From contig JACONB010000002.1 in NCBI GenBank assembly GCA_014323965.1, positions 1 to 19,409 of the forward strand: a stretch of DNA of 19,409 bases, written 5' to 3'. Of the stretch, positions 9,071 through 17,160 are shown one piece after another. The stretch comes from Prochloron sp. SP5CPC1 (GTDB taxonomy: Bacteria; Cyanobacteriota; Cyanobacteriia; Cyanobacteriales; Prochloraceae). A program made the position numbers and the translations under genes. Position 1 is the first letter of the stretch, and every line of letters starts with the position of its first letter. The notes under the pieces are model-generated. The model was not told the DNA's origin. It saw only the letters and a program-made list of their open reading frames with translations, and made no database searches.

Positions 9071-9919
9071 CTACACCTGTTTCTCCTGTAATCTCCCCAC
9101 TTCTTCAACAGAAAGACCCGTAGCCTCAGAAACTTGCTCTATTGCCATCCCCATACGGAGCATATTATTAGCGACTCGTTGGGTAGTGCGCTGTTCGCCC
9201 CGCTGTTCGCCGATGGTGATACCCCGCTGTTCGCCAATGGCGATACCCCGCTGTTCGCTCCTTTTTACCATTTCTCGATATAAAGGAGATTGTTCTAAAA
9301 TTGCCATATCTAACCTCAGAATTTGTTGAACTAAATCAGTGTCTAAGACATAGGTAGCAAAGAACCCTAACATCGATTCTAACTCACCTGGCTGCCCTTG
9401 AATCCTTAATTCCCTCAAAGCACGTCGAATTACTTGTTCTTCCCCTCCTCCTTTCAAAATAGGTACAAATGGTAGTAATGTAGATAAATTCCGCTCGAAC
9501 ACTATATCTACATCTACTTCCCACAAATTGATAACTCGATAGTCTTGAATGGAACGTAAACCTGCAAATTCCTCGTCAAAGGAACTAGAAATCCTCTCAG
9601 TTGAAGCTTCAAGCATATTTACTAAAACTGGATAAACTGGGAGTTCATATTTCTCGCCAGCTAAACCAGCATAAGCTCTCATCCGTCGAGGTACTTTTTT
9701 ATTGTACCTCAATTGTAACTCATTGAGAATTAAAAACTCCCCTAAATCGGTACTATAGGCCTTGACTAAAACATCCCCTTCTCGATTTACCCATTGAAAA
9801 TCAGAAGAAATAATCTCCCTCACTTCTAGTTGGGAGCGTTGCATGAGCCATTGTATCCATTGATTTGGTGCTAGATTTATGAGTCGCTTAGTGCTGATAT
9901 CGGCTTTTTTCTTGGGCAT
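9071..9919 (-). CDS. Rpn-type / PD-(D/E)XK nuclease family protein
   Basis: A 282-residue protein of the cyanobacterial family usually labelled Rpn recombination-promoting nuclease or putative transposase. Recognisable stretches include KRLINLAPNQWIQWLM, ISSDFQWVNREGDVLVKAY, FLILNELQLRYNKKVPRRMR, the VYPVLVNML strand, DYRVINLWEVDVDIVF and LLPFVPILKGGGEE. The D of GDVLVK and the E-x-Q of NELQLR fit a PD-(D/E)XK nuclease core. The C-terminal tail is a short tandem repeat (EQRGIAIG, EQRGITIG, EQRG) encoded by 24-bp DNA units at 9201-9259, then a helical end (ATGLSVEEVGRL). The ATG at 9919 is the natural start, and the frame is intact. It lies downstream of uvrC on the same strand, 66 bases away. 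Members are often lineage-specific and numerous. The biological role here is unknown. Confidence 0.85.
   Translation of the reverse strand: MPKKKADISTKRLINLAPNQWIQWLMQRSQLEVREIISSDFQWVNREGDVLVKAYSTDLGEFLILNELQLRYNKKVPRRMRAYAGLAGEKYELPVYPVLVNMLEASTERISSSFDEEFAGLRSIQDYRVINLWEVDVDIVFERNLSTLLPFVPILKGGGEEQVIRRALRELRIQGQPGELESMLGFFATYVLDTDLVQQILRLDMAILEQSPLYREMVKRSEQRGIAIGEQRGITIGEQRGEQRTTQRVANNMLRMGMAIEQVSEATGLSVEEVGRLQEKQV
9189..9259. repeat. 24-bp tandem repeat inside the Rpn-type gene
   Basis: Unit CGCTGTTCGCCGATGGTGAT plus ACCC at 9201-9224, then a close copy at 9225-9248 (two differences), flanked by half units at 9189-9200 and 9249-9259. Because 24 is a multiple of three, gain or loss of units keeps the frame and changes the number of EQRG-IxIG units in the protein. 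Confidence 0.85.
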
Positions 9920-9985
9920 TTGTGAGTACAGTTGCTGAGTTTTTTATGATGATAATTTAACCTTATATTATATTATTTATGCTTC

Positions 9986-11830
9986 CTATATATTTTGATT
10001 GAAATAATTGTAGATTGTCCGAGCTAAACTCTGACCAATACCAGGAACCTCTGTTAGTTGTTGCACGGATGCTTGTCTGATATAATCAACAGAGTGGAAA
10101 TGGGCTAATAATTGTTTCTGTCGTTGCCAACCCAAACCAGGAACTTCATCTAAAACAGATCGCCTTCCTTGCTTTAACCTCTGCTGACGGTGGAAACTGA
10201 CTGCAAACCGATGAGCTTCATCCCTCACTCGGCGCAATAGTTGCACTCCCGGTTGTTCTGCATTGGTGGGTAAGGGGTGAGATGAACCAGGTACAAATAT
10301 CTCTTCTCGCTGTTTGGCCAAACTGACTATCTGCACATCTTTTAACACATTCAAAGTCTCTAAAACAGCCATTGCTGCTCCCAGTTGTCCTTTTCCTCCA
10401 TCTATCATCACAACATCTGGTTTATTTTCCTTCTCCTTATCCCATTTTCGGAAGCGACGACTCATTACCTCCGCTAAACTGGCAAAATCATCGGAGTGAG
10501 AACTATAAACTCCAGGATTTTTGATTTTGTAATGGCGATAATATTGTTTAGCAGGAACTCCATCTATAAATACTACCATAGATCCCACTGCATTAGAGCC
10601 CTGGATATGAGAAATGTCGTAACCTTCAATCCGTCGTGGTAAATGGGCTAAATGCAAAATTGCTTTTAAATCGGATATTGCGTCCCGATCCCGTTGGACG
10701 TTGCGTTGGGTACTTTCTAACTCGTGTCGGGCATTGCGAGCTACCATTTCAATCAATTCTGCTTTCTCCTGTCGCTGGGGGGTAAGGAGTTTTACTTGGC
10801 GACTTTTGCGCTCTGTCAACCATTGAGCTATGATTTCTGCATCCGGTAATGAATACTGAAGGAGAATTTCTGAAGGTATTTCCATGGGATCTGCTCTACC
10901 GTAATGTTCTGTCAGAACTCGTTGCAAAATTTCCCCTGGTTGTGTATCTTGGTGAGGTAATATTTGAGCGAAAAAGCCCAAACGTCCCACTAAACGACCA
11001 CCGCGAATCTGAAATAATTGAATACAGCAGTGTTGTTCATCCGCTGCTAAGGCAATAGCATCTCGGGAAATGGTATCCTTGGGTAAGCAGACTTTTTGGG
11101 ATTGATTCAATGTCTTTAAAGCGGCAATTCTATCTCTAATGAGAGCTGCTTTTTCAAAGTTTAACTCTGTTGCAGCTGTTTCCATCTGGGTTTGTAATAA
11201 ATTCAGCAATTCTCCGGTCCTTCCTTGGAACACCATGGCTACTTTAGCTACGGTTTGGCAATATGCTGTGGGGGAAATTAACTCTTGACAAACCCCAGGA
11301 CAATTACCTAGGTCATAATTGAGACAAGGACGGTCTTTAAATAAAGGTCGCTGTCGCTGACGGAGGGGAAAAATACTCTTGATTAGATCTAGAGTAGCTT
11401 TTAGGGAACGACTATCTACATAGGGACCGTAGTATTTATCTTGCTTATTTCCCTGTCTTCGTTTACGGGTAATGAAGATACGAGGATATTCTTCGGACCA
11501 GGTAATGCAGACATAGGGATATTTTTTGTCATCTTTGAGAAGAATGTTATAATAAGGTTGATGTTCTTGAATGAGGTTTGCTTCTAATGCTAAAGCTTCT
11601 GCTTCTGTATCCGTGACGATGAATTCAATTGATGTTACTTGAGATACCATTATCCCTAGACGAGGGGTTAGGGGTTGGGAAGGGCGAAAATAGGAACGGA
11701 CCCGGGTGCTTAGTTTTTTGGATTTGCCAATATACAGAATCTCTCCCCTACTATTGTACATGAAATACACTCCCGGTTCTGGGGGAATTCGGTCTAGGTT
11801 TGTTGGTTGGGGGTTTTTTGACCTATCCAT
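9986..11830 (-). CDS. uvrC: Excinuclease ABC subunit C (UvrC)
   Basis: A 614-residue UvrC, the nuclease of UvrABC nucleotide excision repair that cuts on both sides of the lesion. Domain order is canonical: GIY-YIG nuclease at about 17-95 (PPEPGVYFMY, EILYIGKSKKLSTRVRSYF), a cysteine-containing middle with RPCLNYDLGNCPGVC, the UvrB-binding UVR helix pair (LNFEKAALIRDRIAAL, about 225-240), the RNase H-like nuclease (EGYDISHIQGSNAVGSMVVF; VMIDGGKGQLGAA) and a C-terminal double helix-hairpin-helix (LDEVPGLGWQRQKQLL; LTEVPGIGQSLARTIYNYF). Length and ends match the family. ATG at 11830, stop TAG at the 9986 end. No upstream gene shares the transcript; the nearest downstream gene on this strand is the Rpn-type gene. 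Confidence 0.97.
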   Translation of the reverse strand: MDRSKNPQPTNLDRIPPEPGVYFMYNSRGEILYIGKSKKLSTRVRSYFRPSQPLTPRLGIMVSQVTSIEFIVTDTEAEALALEANLIQEHQPYYNILLKDDKKYPYVCITWSEEYPRIFITRKRRQGNKQDKYYGPYVDSRSLKATLDLIKSIFPLRQRQRPLFKDRPCLNYDLGNCPGVCQELISPTAYCQTVAKVAMVFQGRTGELLNLLQTQMETAATELNFEKAALIRDRIAALKTLNQSQKVCLPKDTISRDAIALAADEQHCCIQLFQIRGGRLVGRLGFFAQILPHQDTQPGEILQRVLTEHYGRADPMEIPSEILLQYSLPDAEIIAQWLTERKSRQVKLLTPQRQEKAELIEMVARNARHELESTQRNVQRDRDAISDLKAILHLAHLPRRIEGYDISHIQGSNAVGSMVVFIDGVPAKQYYRHYKIKNPGVYSSHSDDFASLAEVMSRRFRKWDKEKENKPDVVMIDGGKGQLGAAMAVLETLNVLKDVQIVSLAKQREEIFVPGSSHPLPTNAEQPGVQLLRRVRDEAHRFAVSFHRQQRLKQGRRSVLDEVPGLGWQRQKQLLAHFHSVDYIRQASVQQLTEVPGIGQSLARTIYNYFNQNI

Positions 11831-11917
11831 TAAGGAATTGCCTATTTTGACCTTGTACCTTTATAGTAACAGCAATATCATTTTTTGTCAACCTTTGCTA
11901 CAAAAATAAATTTTATT

Positions 11918-11946
11918 GAACCACAGAGGACACAGAGTACACAGAG
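11918..11946. repeat. Intergenic ACACAGAG-type short repeat
   Basis: AACCACAGAGGACACAGAGTACACAGAGAA is an imperfect tandem of an ACACAGAG unit (about 10-bp period). Sequences of this kind recur between genes in many cyanobacteria and other bacteria. It lies between uvrC and the small gene at 12013 and shows no coding potential. Confidence 0.55.
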
Positions 11947-11977
11947 AAGAGAGGGGAAGAGTTCGAAGAAGGTAATG

Positions 11978-12006
11978 TGCTATAATAATGTTAGAGTGTT
12001 AAGGAG
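11978..12006 (+). promoter_or_regulatory. Extended -10 promoter and ribosome site for the small gene at 12013
   Basis: TGC-TATAAT at 11978-11986 is a textbook extended -10 element, and AAGGAG at 12001-12006 lies six bases before the ATG at 12013. The implied leader is only about 20 bases. No convincing -35 is seen, as is usual with extended -10 promoters. Confidence 0.55.
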
Positions 12007-12012
12007 CTATTC

Positions 12013-12201
12013 ATGAGGAAATTATTAATTCCAGGTTTGGTAGCATGTTCCCTAGCTTTCGAGGTGGGGGTTGCATATTTTTGGGATGATAATGTAGAAT
12101 CAGTGCCCCAAAGCTCCCCTGATGAAGGGGTTTATATTGTGGTTACTAATGACCATGTAGTGCATTCTACTGCACCTCCTTTAAGTTTACATTTGTTGTG
12201 A
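12013..12201 (+). CDS. Small exported or membrane-anchored hypothetical peptide
   Basis: A 62-residue frame beginning MRKLLIPGLVACSLAFEVGV, which reads as a signal peptide or a single N-terminal membrane anchor (two basic residues, then a hydrophobic core with a cysteine). The following part is acidic and serine/proline rich (NVESVPQSSPDEG) and ends with a hydrophobic VYIVVTNDHVV stretch. The AAGGAG ribosome site six bases upstream and the extended -10 at 11981 support expression. I recognise no family; it could be lineage-specific. The alternative is a decayed 5' fragment of a longer exported protein. The downstream stretch to 12343 shows no other gene. Confidence 0.55.
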   Translation: MRKLLIPGLVACSLAFEVGVAYFWDDNVESVPQSSPDEGVYIVVTNDHVVHSTAPPLSLHLL

Positions 12202-12255
12202 GCTTTAACATTACTACTTTTTAATATACGCTATAATATTTTATTAATTTACTCG

Positions 12256-12271
12256 GCGTTTTTATAAACGC
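12256..12271. terminator. Weak hairpin between the small gene and rsmI
   Basis: GCGTTT-TTAT-AAACGC is a 6-bp perfect stem in an AT-rich stretch between the small gene (+) and rsmI (-), which converge. It could end either transcript, but the stem is short and there is no strong U run. Confidence 0.3.
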
Positions 12272-12343
12272 TTTCAAATGCTTTTAGACTTATATATCCT
12301 GTATCTTTCAGTAGAGAAAGCCAGTATTTGGTAGGCTTTGTCG

Positions 12344-13276
12344 TCAACTAAACTTTTCATAACTTATATCACTGCTAAACTGGTCACTGTCATGGTATGA
12401 GGTCACTGTTGAAACGGCAATTTGATAAATTTGACGACGGTCCTGAGAGGTTATTTGAGCTAAGTGACGGCTAGCCTGGGATTTATTCATGCCCTGGTGA
12501 TATAATTCTTGTAAAAGGATCTGAATTTCAGCTGTTGATAAGGTGGGAAGTGGTTTGTAGCTTGCTCCAGAAAGTACGAGAGTAAATTCTCCTTTAGGAA
12601 CCCGCTCTCCTTCATAGAGAGCAATAGCTTCTCCTAGAGTACCACACCAGAATTCTTCGTGGAGTTTAGTTAATTCCCTTCCTAGTACTATCTCTCTATC
12701 CTGGTTTAAAACTTCTGCTAAATCTTTGAGAGTTGACAATAGGCGGTGGGGGGCTTCATATAAGATAATAGTACGAGTTTCTTCTTGTAGACTTTCCAGA
12801 CGCAAGGAGCGGAGTTTATTTTTTGTGGGGAGAAAACCTTCAAAGACAAAGCGATCGCCCGATAGCCCGGACCCAACTAAAGCAGTTATAGCAGCAGTTA
12901 CTCCCGGTATGGGTACTACAGATAATCCCACGGACCTACAAGTTTTAACTAAGTGATAGCCTGGATCGGAGATGGTGGGCATACCTGCATCGGTTACGAG
13001 GGCGATCGCCTTCCCTTCCTGAAGATAACCCACTAATTCTCCCTCTCTTGCTGCACGATTGTGTTCGTGATAACTTATCTGTGGTGTCTTAATTTGAAAA
13101 TGCTGTAACAGTTTCCCTGTGTGACGAGTATCTTCGGCAGCGATTAAATCTACCTGTTGTAAAATTCTTACAGCCCGAAAAGTGATATCCTCTAGATTAC
13201 CAATAGGAGTTCCTACTAAATATAAAGTTCCCGCTTGGATTTCCTGTTTGCACTGATAGTGATTTTTTGATTCCAT
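12344..13276 (-). CDS. rsmI: 16S rRNA (cytidine-1402) 2'-O-methyltransferase RsmI
   Basis: A 310-residue RsmI (YraL family, tetrapyrrole-methylase fold), which uses SAM to 2'-O-methylate C1402 of 16S rRNA. Diagnostic motifs are all present: GTLYLVGTPIGNLEDITFRA (about 16-35), AAEDTRHTGKLL, SYHEHNR, ALVTDAGMPTISDPGY, IPGVTAAITALVGSGL, FVFEGFLPTKN and YEAPHRLL, then a C-terminal helical tail (LLQELYHQGMNKSQASRHLAQ). The protein is a little longer than the usual 280-290 because of extra residues at both ends. The ATG at 13276 overlaps the start codon of the divergent sugar kinase, and there is no good start before the conserved GTPIGN block other than this. Two HIP1 octamers lie in the gene. Intact. 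Confidence 0.96.
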   Translation of the reverse strand: MESKNHYQCKQEIQAGTLYLVGTPIGNLEDITFRAVRILQQVDLIAAEDTRHTGKLLQHFQIKTPQISYHEHNRAAREGELVGYLQEGKAIALVTDAGMPTISDPGYHLVKTCRSVGLSVVPIPGVTAAITALVGSGLSGDRFVFEGFLPTKNKLRSLRLESLQEETRTIILYEAPHRLLSTLKDLAEVLNQDREIVLGRELTKLHEEFWCGTLGEAIALYEGERVPKGEFTLVLSGASYKPLPTLSTAEIQILLQELYHQGMNKSQASRHLAQITSQDRRQIYQIAVSTVTSYHDSDQFSSDISYEKFS

Positions 13277-14138
13277 GACAAAAAGAGGATTATTCGTGGG
13301 TTTGACAACCTTAGATATTATTTATTTAACCCCCACTATACCAGCTCAGAACGCCAAAATTGTGGCAGTGGATCAGGCGATCGCCTCAGGAGGACCAGCT
13401 ACAAATGCAGCAGTAACCTTTAGCCACCTGGGGAATCAAGCTATACTGGTAGGAGTAGTAGGAAATCATCCCGTTAGTCAAATTATCAGAGCAGATTTAG
13501 AGAGTTATGAGATAGAAATTCTAGATTTAAACCCAGAGAGACATGAAGCACCCCCTGTATCTTCCATTATGGTTACCCAAGCTACGGGAGAGCGGGCCGT
13601 TATTTCCATCAATGCCTTGAAGTCTCAAGCACCTGCTCATCTACTGCCTCCTGATATATTAAAGGATATTACCATAGTATTAATTGACGGACATCAAATG
13701 GCAGTGAGCAGGGCGATGGCTCAAAAAGCCACAAAAAGTCAAATACCAGTAGTTTTGGACGGAGGGAGCTGGAAACCGGGATTGGAGGAAGTGTTACCCT
13801 TTGTGGATTATGCCATTTGTTCTGCCAATTTTCAGCCTCCCAAAGGAGATGTTTTTACCTACCTCTCCCAAATTGGTATACCCCATATTGCCATTACCCA
13901 AGGAGAAAAACCGATTCAATATTTAACTAACAGTGAAAGAGGAGAGTTAGCTGTACCACAAATAAAAGCGGTAGATACCCTGGGGGCTGGAGATATCTTT
14001 CACGGTGCCTTTTGCCATTATATCTGTCACCAAGACTTTATACCCGCTCTAAGAGCAGCAGCGAAAATTGCCTCCCACTCCTGTCAATTCTTCGGTACCC
14101 GCCAACTCAAAACCTCGAGGTTATTTGGAGTTGGTTAA
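13275..14138 (+). CDS. PfkB/ribokinase-family sugar kinase
   Basis: A 287-residue PfkB-family carbohydrate kinase, which phosphorylates a sugar or nucleoside hydroxyl with ATP. The N-terminal motif GLFVGLTTLDIIYL opens the fold, ASGGPATNAAVTFSHLG (about 37-53) is the family substrate/glycine motif, and DTLGAGDIFHGAF (from D234, catalytic Asp about 240) is the C-terminal anion-hole signature. The substrate cannot be told from sequence. The N-terminus starts directly in the first beta strand, so the ATG at 13275 is the only credible start, although it overlaps the rsmI start on the other strand and has no room for a separate promoter. A HIP1 octamer lies at 13377. The 3' end overlaps the halogenase remnant by 18 bases, tail to tail. 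Confidence 0.93.
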   Translation: MTKRGLFVGLTTLDIIYLTPTIPAQNAKIVAVDQAIASGGPATNAAVTFSHLGNQAILVGVVGNHPVSQIIRADLESYEIEILDLNPERHEAPPVSSIMVTQATGERAVISINALKSQAPAHLLPPDILKDITIVLIDGHQMAVSRAMAQKATKSQIPVVLDGGSWKPGLEEVLPFVDYAICSANFQPPKGDVFTYLSQIGIPHIAITQGEKPIQYLTNSERGELAVPQIKAVDTLGAGDIFHGAFCHYICHQDFIPALRAAAKIASHSCQFFGTRQLKTSRLFGVG

Positions 14139-15240
14139 GTTAGCTCCATGTAAATCTTGGAGATATTGAGAGTGATTGGGAAGATTCTGTTTTAGCTTTA
14201 TAGCTTGATTTTGGATTAAGTCTAGTTCTTTCTCTATCTCCTCCTGTTCCAGATAGTCTAACCGAGGGAGACTGGTTTCCGGTAAGTATTTCATTTCCAA
14301 TAAAATGCAAGCGTAGGAATAGTCCCCAAATAAAGGGGGACGTTCTAACAAGTCAAAATTGGGTAACATGGCTTTAAACAGTTCTAGGTTTTCTTGTAAG
14401 TTTTCGGGAATAGCTGGGTGATATTTGTTAGCTTTCCAAAACGGGGTATCTTCTCTTTGAGTGGTACAGTAGTGGAGGACAATGAAATCCCGAATGTTTT
14501 CATAGTGGTAGGTGATAAACTTATTGTACCTCTTCCGCACTATGGGGTTAAAGCTTTTATCGGGAAAATTATCTACCAAAGCTTGTATCCCTTGTTCGAT
14601 TAAAAAAATGCCGATAGATTCCAAGGGTTCAATAAAACCACTGGATAAACCAATACTGACACAATTTTTCACCCAAGCATTTCGCGTTTTCCCCACTCGA
14701 ATAGGAATATGTCTCGCTTCTACTCCTTCAGCAGCAGCTCCTAAATGGTTTCTAAATTCTTGTTCTGCTGCTTCTGGGGTAATAAAGGAGCTGGAATAAA
14801 CATAGCCGTTGCCACTGCGGTTATATAAAGGGGTATGCCAGGTCCACCCTGAATCTAAAGCTGTGGCTGTGGTATAGGGATTGATCTCTTCTTTTTCGGA
14901 AGAGGTGCTGAGGGGGATAGCAATAGCTCGATCGCAAAAGAGGGAGTCAGAGTAGGAGTCAAATGGTTCTTGGAGGGCTTGATTGATGAGTAGACCCCGA
15001 AAACCGGAACAATCGATAAATAGTTCTCCTGAAATATTGCCACTTTTTTCTGTTTTCAGCTGGCTGATATTTCCTTGGGGATCTAAAATCACATCCACCA
15101 CATCGTCAACTATATGGTGTACTCCTCTTGCGATGGCTTTTTCCCGGAGATAGGTGGCTAACAGACCTGCATCTAAATAATATCCATAGCGCACCTCCCC
15201 TCCATAGGGGAAGAAGAGAGACACCGAGTCCCGACTAAAG
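14121..15240 (-). pseudogene. Flavin-dependent (tryptophan-type) halogenase, N-terminal half deleted
   Basis: About 370 C-terminal codons of a PF04820-type FAD-dependent halogenase, the enzymes that chlorinate or brominate electron-rich aromatic groups. Conserved blocks: SRDSVSLFFPYGGEVRYGYY, GELFIDCSGFRGLLI, FCDRAIAIPL, SGWTWHTPLYNRSGNGYVYSS and GLSSGFIEPLESIGIFLIEQG. The FAD-binding GxGxxG and the WxWxIP motif belong to the missing half. The homology runs up to about 15240, where the sequence changes on the opposite strand into group II intron protein code. In this frame TAG appears at about 15272. GTG 15224 is internal, so there is no real start and the product cannot be active. It would have been the last gene of the kinase-TPR, sagB, halogenase operon. 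Confidence 0.85.
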
Positions 15241-15798
15241 GCGATTGGCTCAAAAGTCCGGGGATGGAGGAACTACCACAGATTCTGCGATCTGGGAAAA
15301 CATAACCTTTGGTCTGTAAATCATTGGTTGTGGAAGAAGGTAAGGAAAGATAAAGCACGCACTAAACAAAAAGAGGCGCTTAAACAGTTGAGTAAAAGGA
15401 AAGGAGGGAAAGTCTCCAAAGAAAAAGGTGCTGTGAAAAGAAAACTTACTAATACCCAAATAAGTATTGCCTTCCCGTCAGTCCCTGGGAAGGTAAATTC
15501 GCACGTCATGGTCAAAGGAGCCGCAAGCCCGTTTGACGGGAATATGGTTTACTGGACAAAACGTAAATCGAAAATGTATGACGGACCTACGGCCAAGGCG
15601 ATGACTAGACAAAAGATGCGCTGTACACATTGTAACATGTCGTTCTTTTCAGAGGACAAGGTGGAGTTACACCACGTAGACGGTAACCATAATAACTGGA
15701 AACCGAGTAATCTTGTTGCTCTGCATCGTGAATGTCACCAACATCAAGAGGTTCATAAGGACCGGATAAAAGCTGGCAAACGCAATGGAGTTGCTTAA
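15241..15798 (+). pseudogene. C-terminal fragment of a group II intron-encoded protein (maturase end plus HNH domain)
   Basis: The frame is open from at least 15241 and reads GSKVRGWRNYHRFCDLGKHN (end of the maturase/thumb region of cyanobacterial intron proteins), a lysine-rich linker, ISIAFPSVPGKVNSHVMVKG, SPFDGNMVYWTKRKSKMYDG and then an HNH nuclease: CTHCNMSF, HHVDGNHNNWKPSNLVALHR and CHQH, with the zinc cysteines and the catalytic His-Asn-His in place. Stop TAA at 15796-15798. All reverse-transcriptase motifs upstream are missing. The TTG at 15328 is not a real start. It is the interior of an intron protein gene cut off by a deletion against the halogenase. Confidence 0.85.
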
Positions 15799-15814
15799 TA
15801 GCGATGAGACCGGG

Positions 15815-15848
15815 GAGCCGTGTGAGGGGAAACTTTCACGCACGGTTC
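15815..15848 (+). ncRNA. Group II intron domain V
   Basis: A 34-nt hairpin, the canonical length, from GAGCCGTGTGAGG to CGCACGGTTC with a GAAA tetraloop. It contains the AGC catalytic triad near its 5' side and the two-base CG bulge opposite. This is the ribozyme core and identifies the strand and type of the element. Confidence 0.9.
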
Positions 15849-15894
15849 TAAGCACGGGGGCGGTTGGGTTTAAATCCAGCTCCTCTAGTGCGAC

Positions 15895-17160
15895 TAAAAC
15901 CCCCACGTGCTTGAGGAGCAACCCATAGGACATGGATTGGTACTTCCAGGCTAACCGTTGAAACCGGGCTGCCAAGATAATCAATACTTGAGGAGGGTTG
16001 GAAGCATTACCCATGGTCATCCTAGCATTGTTGAGCAATCTGGCAACTGGATCCGTTGCACCAGAAAGCCCATAGAGTTGATGTTTTTGAGGGCAATAAT
16101 GATACAAACCGGAACTAATACCCTCACAAAGATGAACAAGAGGATAAAGTTCTAACTCATAAATTGCTCCCCCACTGGGATAAACCCGCTCCGATAGTTC
16201 CCCCAGCTCAGTTTGACGGGTATTCTTAATTCTCCCGGTGCGATAGAGAAATTCTCCTAACTGCTGTTTAGTGATCGATGTTTCCCCATACTCCCGAATA
16301 GATTTTCTCCTTTCTAACACCTGGGTGAAAGAAACATCTGTGGTAGTCAAACTTGAAATATCCGGTTGCTCTAATTTAATCACCTCTTCTGACATAGGAG
16401 GTTTCACCCCAGGGAGGGGGTCAATTTTGCCCAAAAAGCGGTAGGTTCCCCCATAGGGAGCATCATGTCTTCCCAGTCTACTGCGAGTATGAAATAACAG
16501 GTCGTGAAATTCCCACTGCATGAGAGGAATATTGGTTTCCTCTTGAATCTTTCCCTCTGGTAAAACTTCTGATAGCATTTTCGTGGTGAGGAGAAGACTG
16601 AGAAACTGCTGCACTGTTTCTGGAGCAATTGACCGTATTTTCTAGACAATTTCTCCCCATGTTTGGGGTTTAGCTAACAAGTTAATTAGAGCAGAACTTT
16701 TCCAACTCAGCAACAGAATTTTGGTCTGAGATAAAGGAGACTCTAGCACCATTTTCCCACCCACTTGATGACAATAGGCAAAGCGGGATAGACTATATGG
16801 TAACTCTGGGGTGACTTCTGGATAAGAGAATTGATAATTACCACCCATGGGTATAGCCATAGCCATGGGCTGTTTTGACTCTACCACTGAATGACACAAC
16901 CAACCCTGGTGGGAGAATTTTTGTAGGTAAGTGTAAAATTTAAGGATGGGATATTTTTCTTCCCCTTGCTGCAAGATATCCAGTAACTGAGATAAGGTAG
17001 AATTACCCTCAGCTAGACTACTGATAGCATTTTTCAAATTGGGGTGGATTTTTTTAAAGGTTAATTTCCGCTCCGGGGATTGAATAACCAGCTGATTCTC
17101 TTCAGATAACTCTTGCAAGGAAATCTCTGGTTTGAAGGAAATGAGGAATGGTTGTGACAT
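15895..17160 (-). pseudogene. SagB/ThcOx-family dehydrogenase, in-frame TAG and lost 3' end
   Basis: From ATG 17160 the frame encodes an N-terminal domain (MSQPFLISFKPEISLQEL, SLSRFAYCHQVGGKMVLESP) to TAG at 16642-16644. It then continues in the same frame (SIAPETVQQFLSLLL, QWEFHDLLFHTRSRLGRHD, GGTYRFLGKI) into the FMN nitroreductase-like domain (ERRKSIREYGE, FLYRTGRI, YPSGGAIYELELY, SSGLYHYCP) and stops matching at LAWKYQSMSYGLLLKHVGVL (about 15895). There the antisense group II intron begins. About 420 of an expected 500 or so codons remain; the missing end holds the rest of the FMN and active-site region. SagB-type enzymes oxidise azolines to azoles in RiPP pathways or act on other substrates. 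The start lies 7 bases after the kinase-TPR stop, implying one transcript. Confidence 0.85.

Larger units (their letters stand above)
15241..15894 (+). mobile_element. 3' fragment of a group II intron, inserted antisense in sagB
   Basis: After the intron-protein frame come a short end of domain IV, domain V and domain VI. The intron ends GCGAC at 15894 (the usual AY end), directly followed by TAAAACCCCCAC, the antisense of the interrupted SagB codons for VGVL. Domain VI pairs GCAC (about 15852-15855) with GTGC (about 15888-15891) and has an unpaired A about 7-8 bases from the 3' end, as expected for the branch point. The 5' end with domains I-III and most of domain IV is missing, so it cannot self-splice. 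Confidence 0.85.

Noticed and set aside
8710..9123. An intact 137-codon gene covering the transposase remnant
   Set aside because: The frame is open by chance and by in-frame insertion; conserved blocks are deleted or altered, and the 3' part runs into the hairpin and the end of the Rpn-type gene.
15667..15894. C-terminal extension of the SagB frame beyond VGVL
   Set aside because: Those codons (VALEELDLNP onward) are the antisense of group II intron domains V/VI and the intron protein gene, not SagB sequence.
4105..16644. Amber codon reassignment
   Set aside because: TAG ends several clearly normal genes here (psb34, uvrC, the first gene), and both interrupted genes show other damage, so nonsense mutation is simpler.
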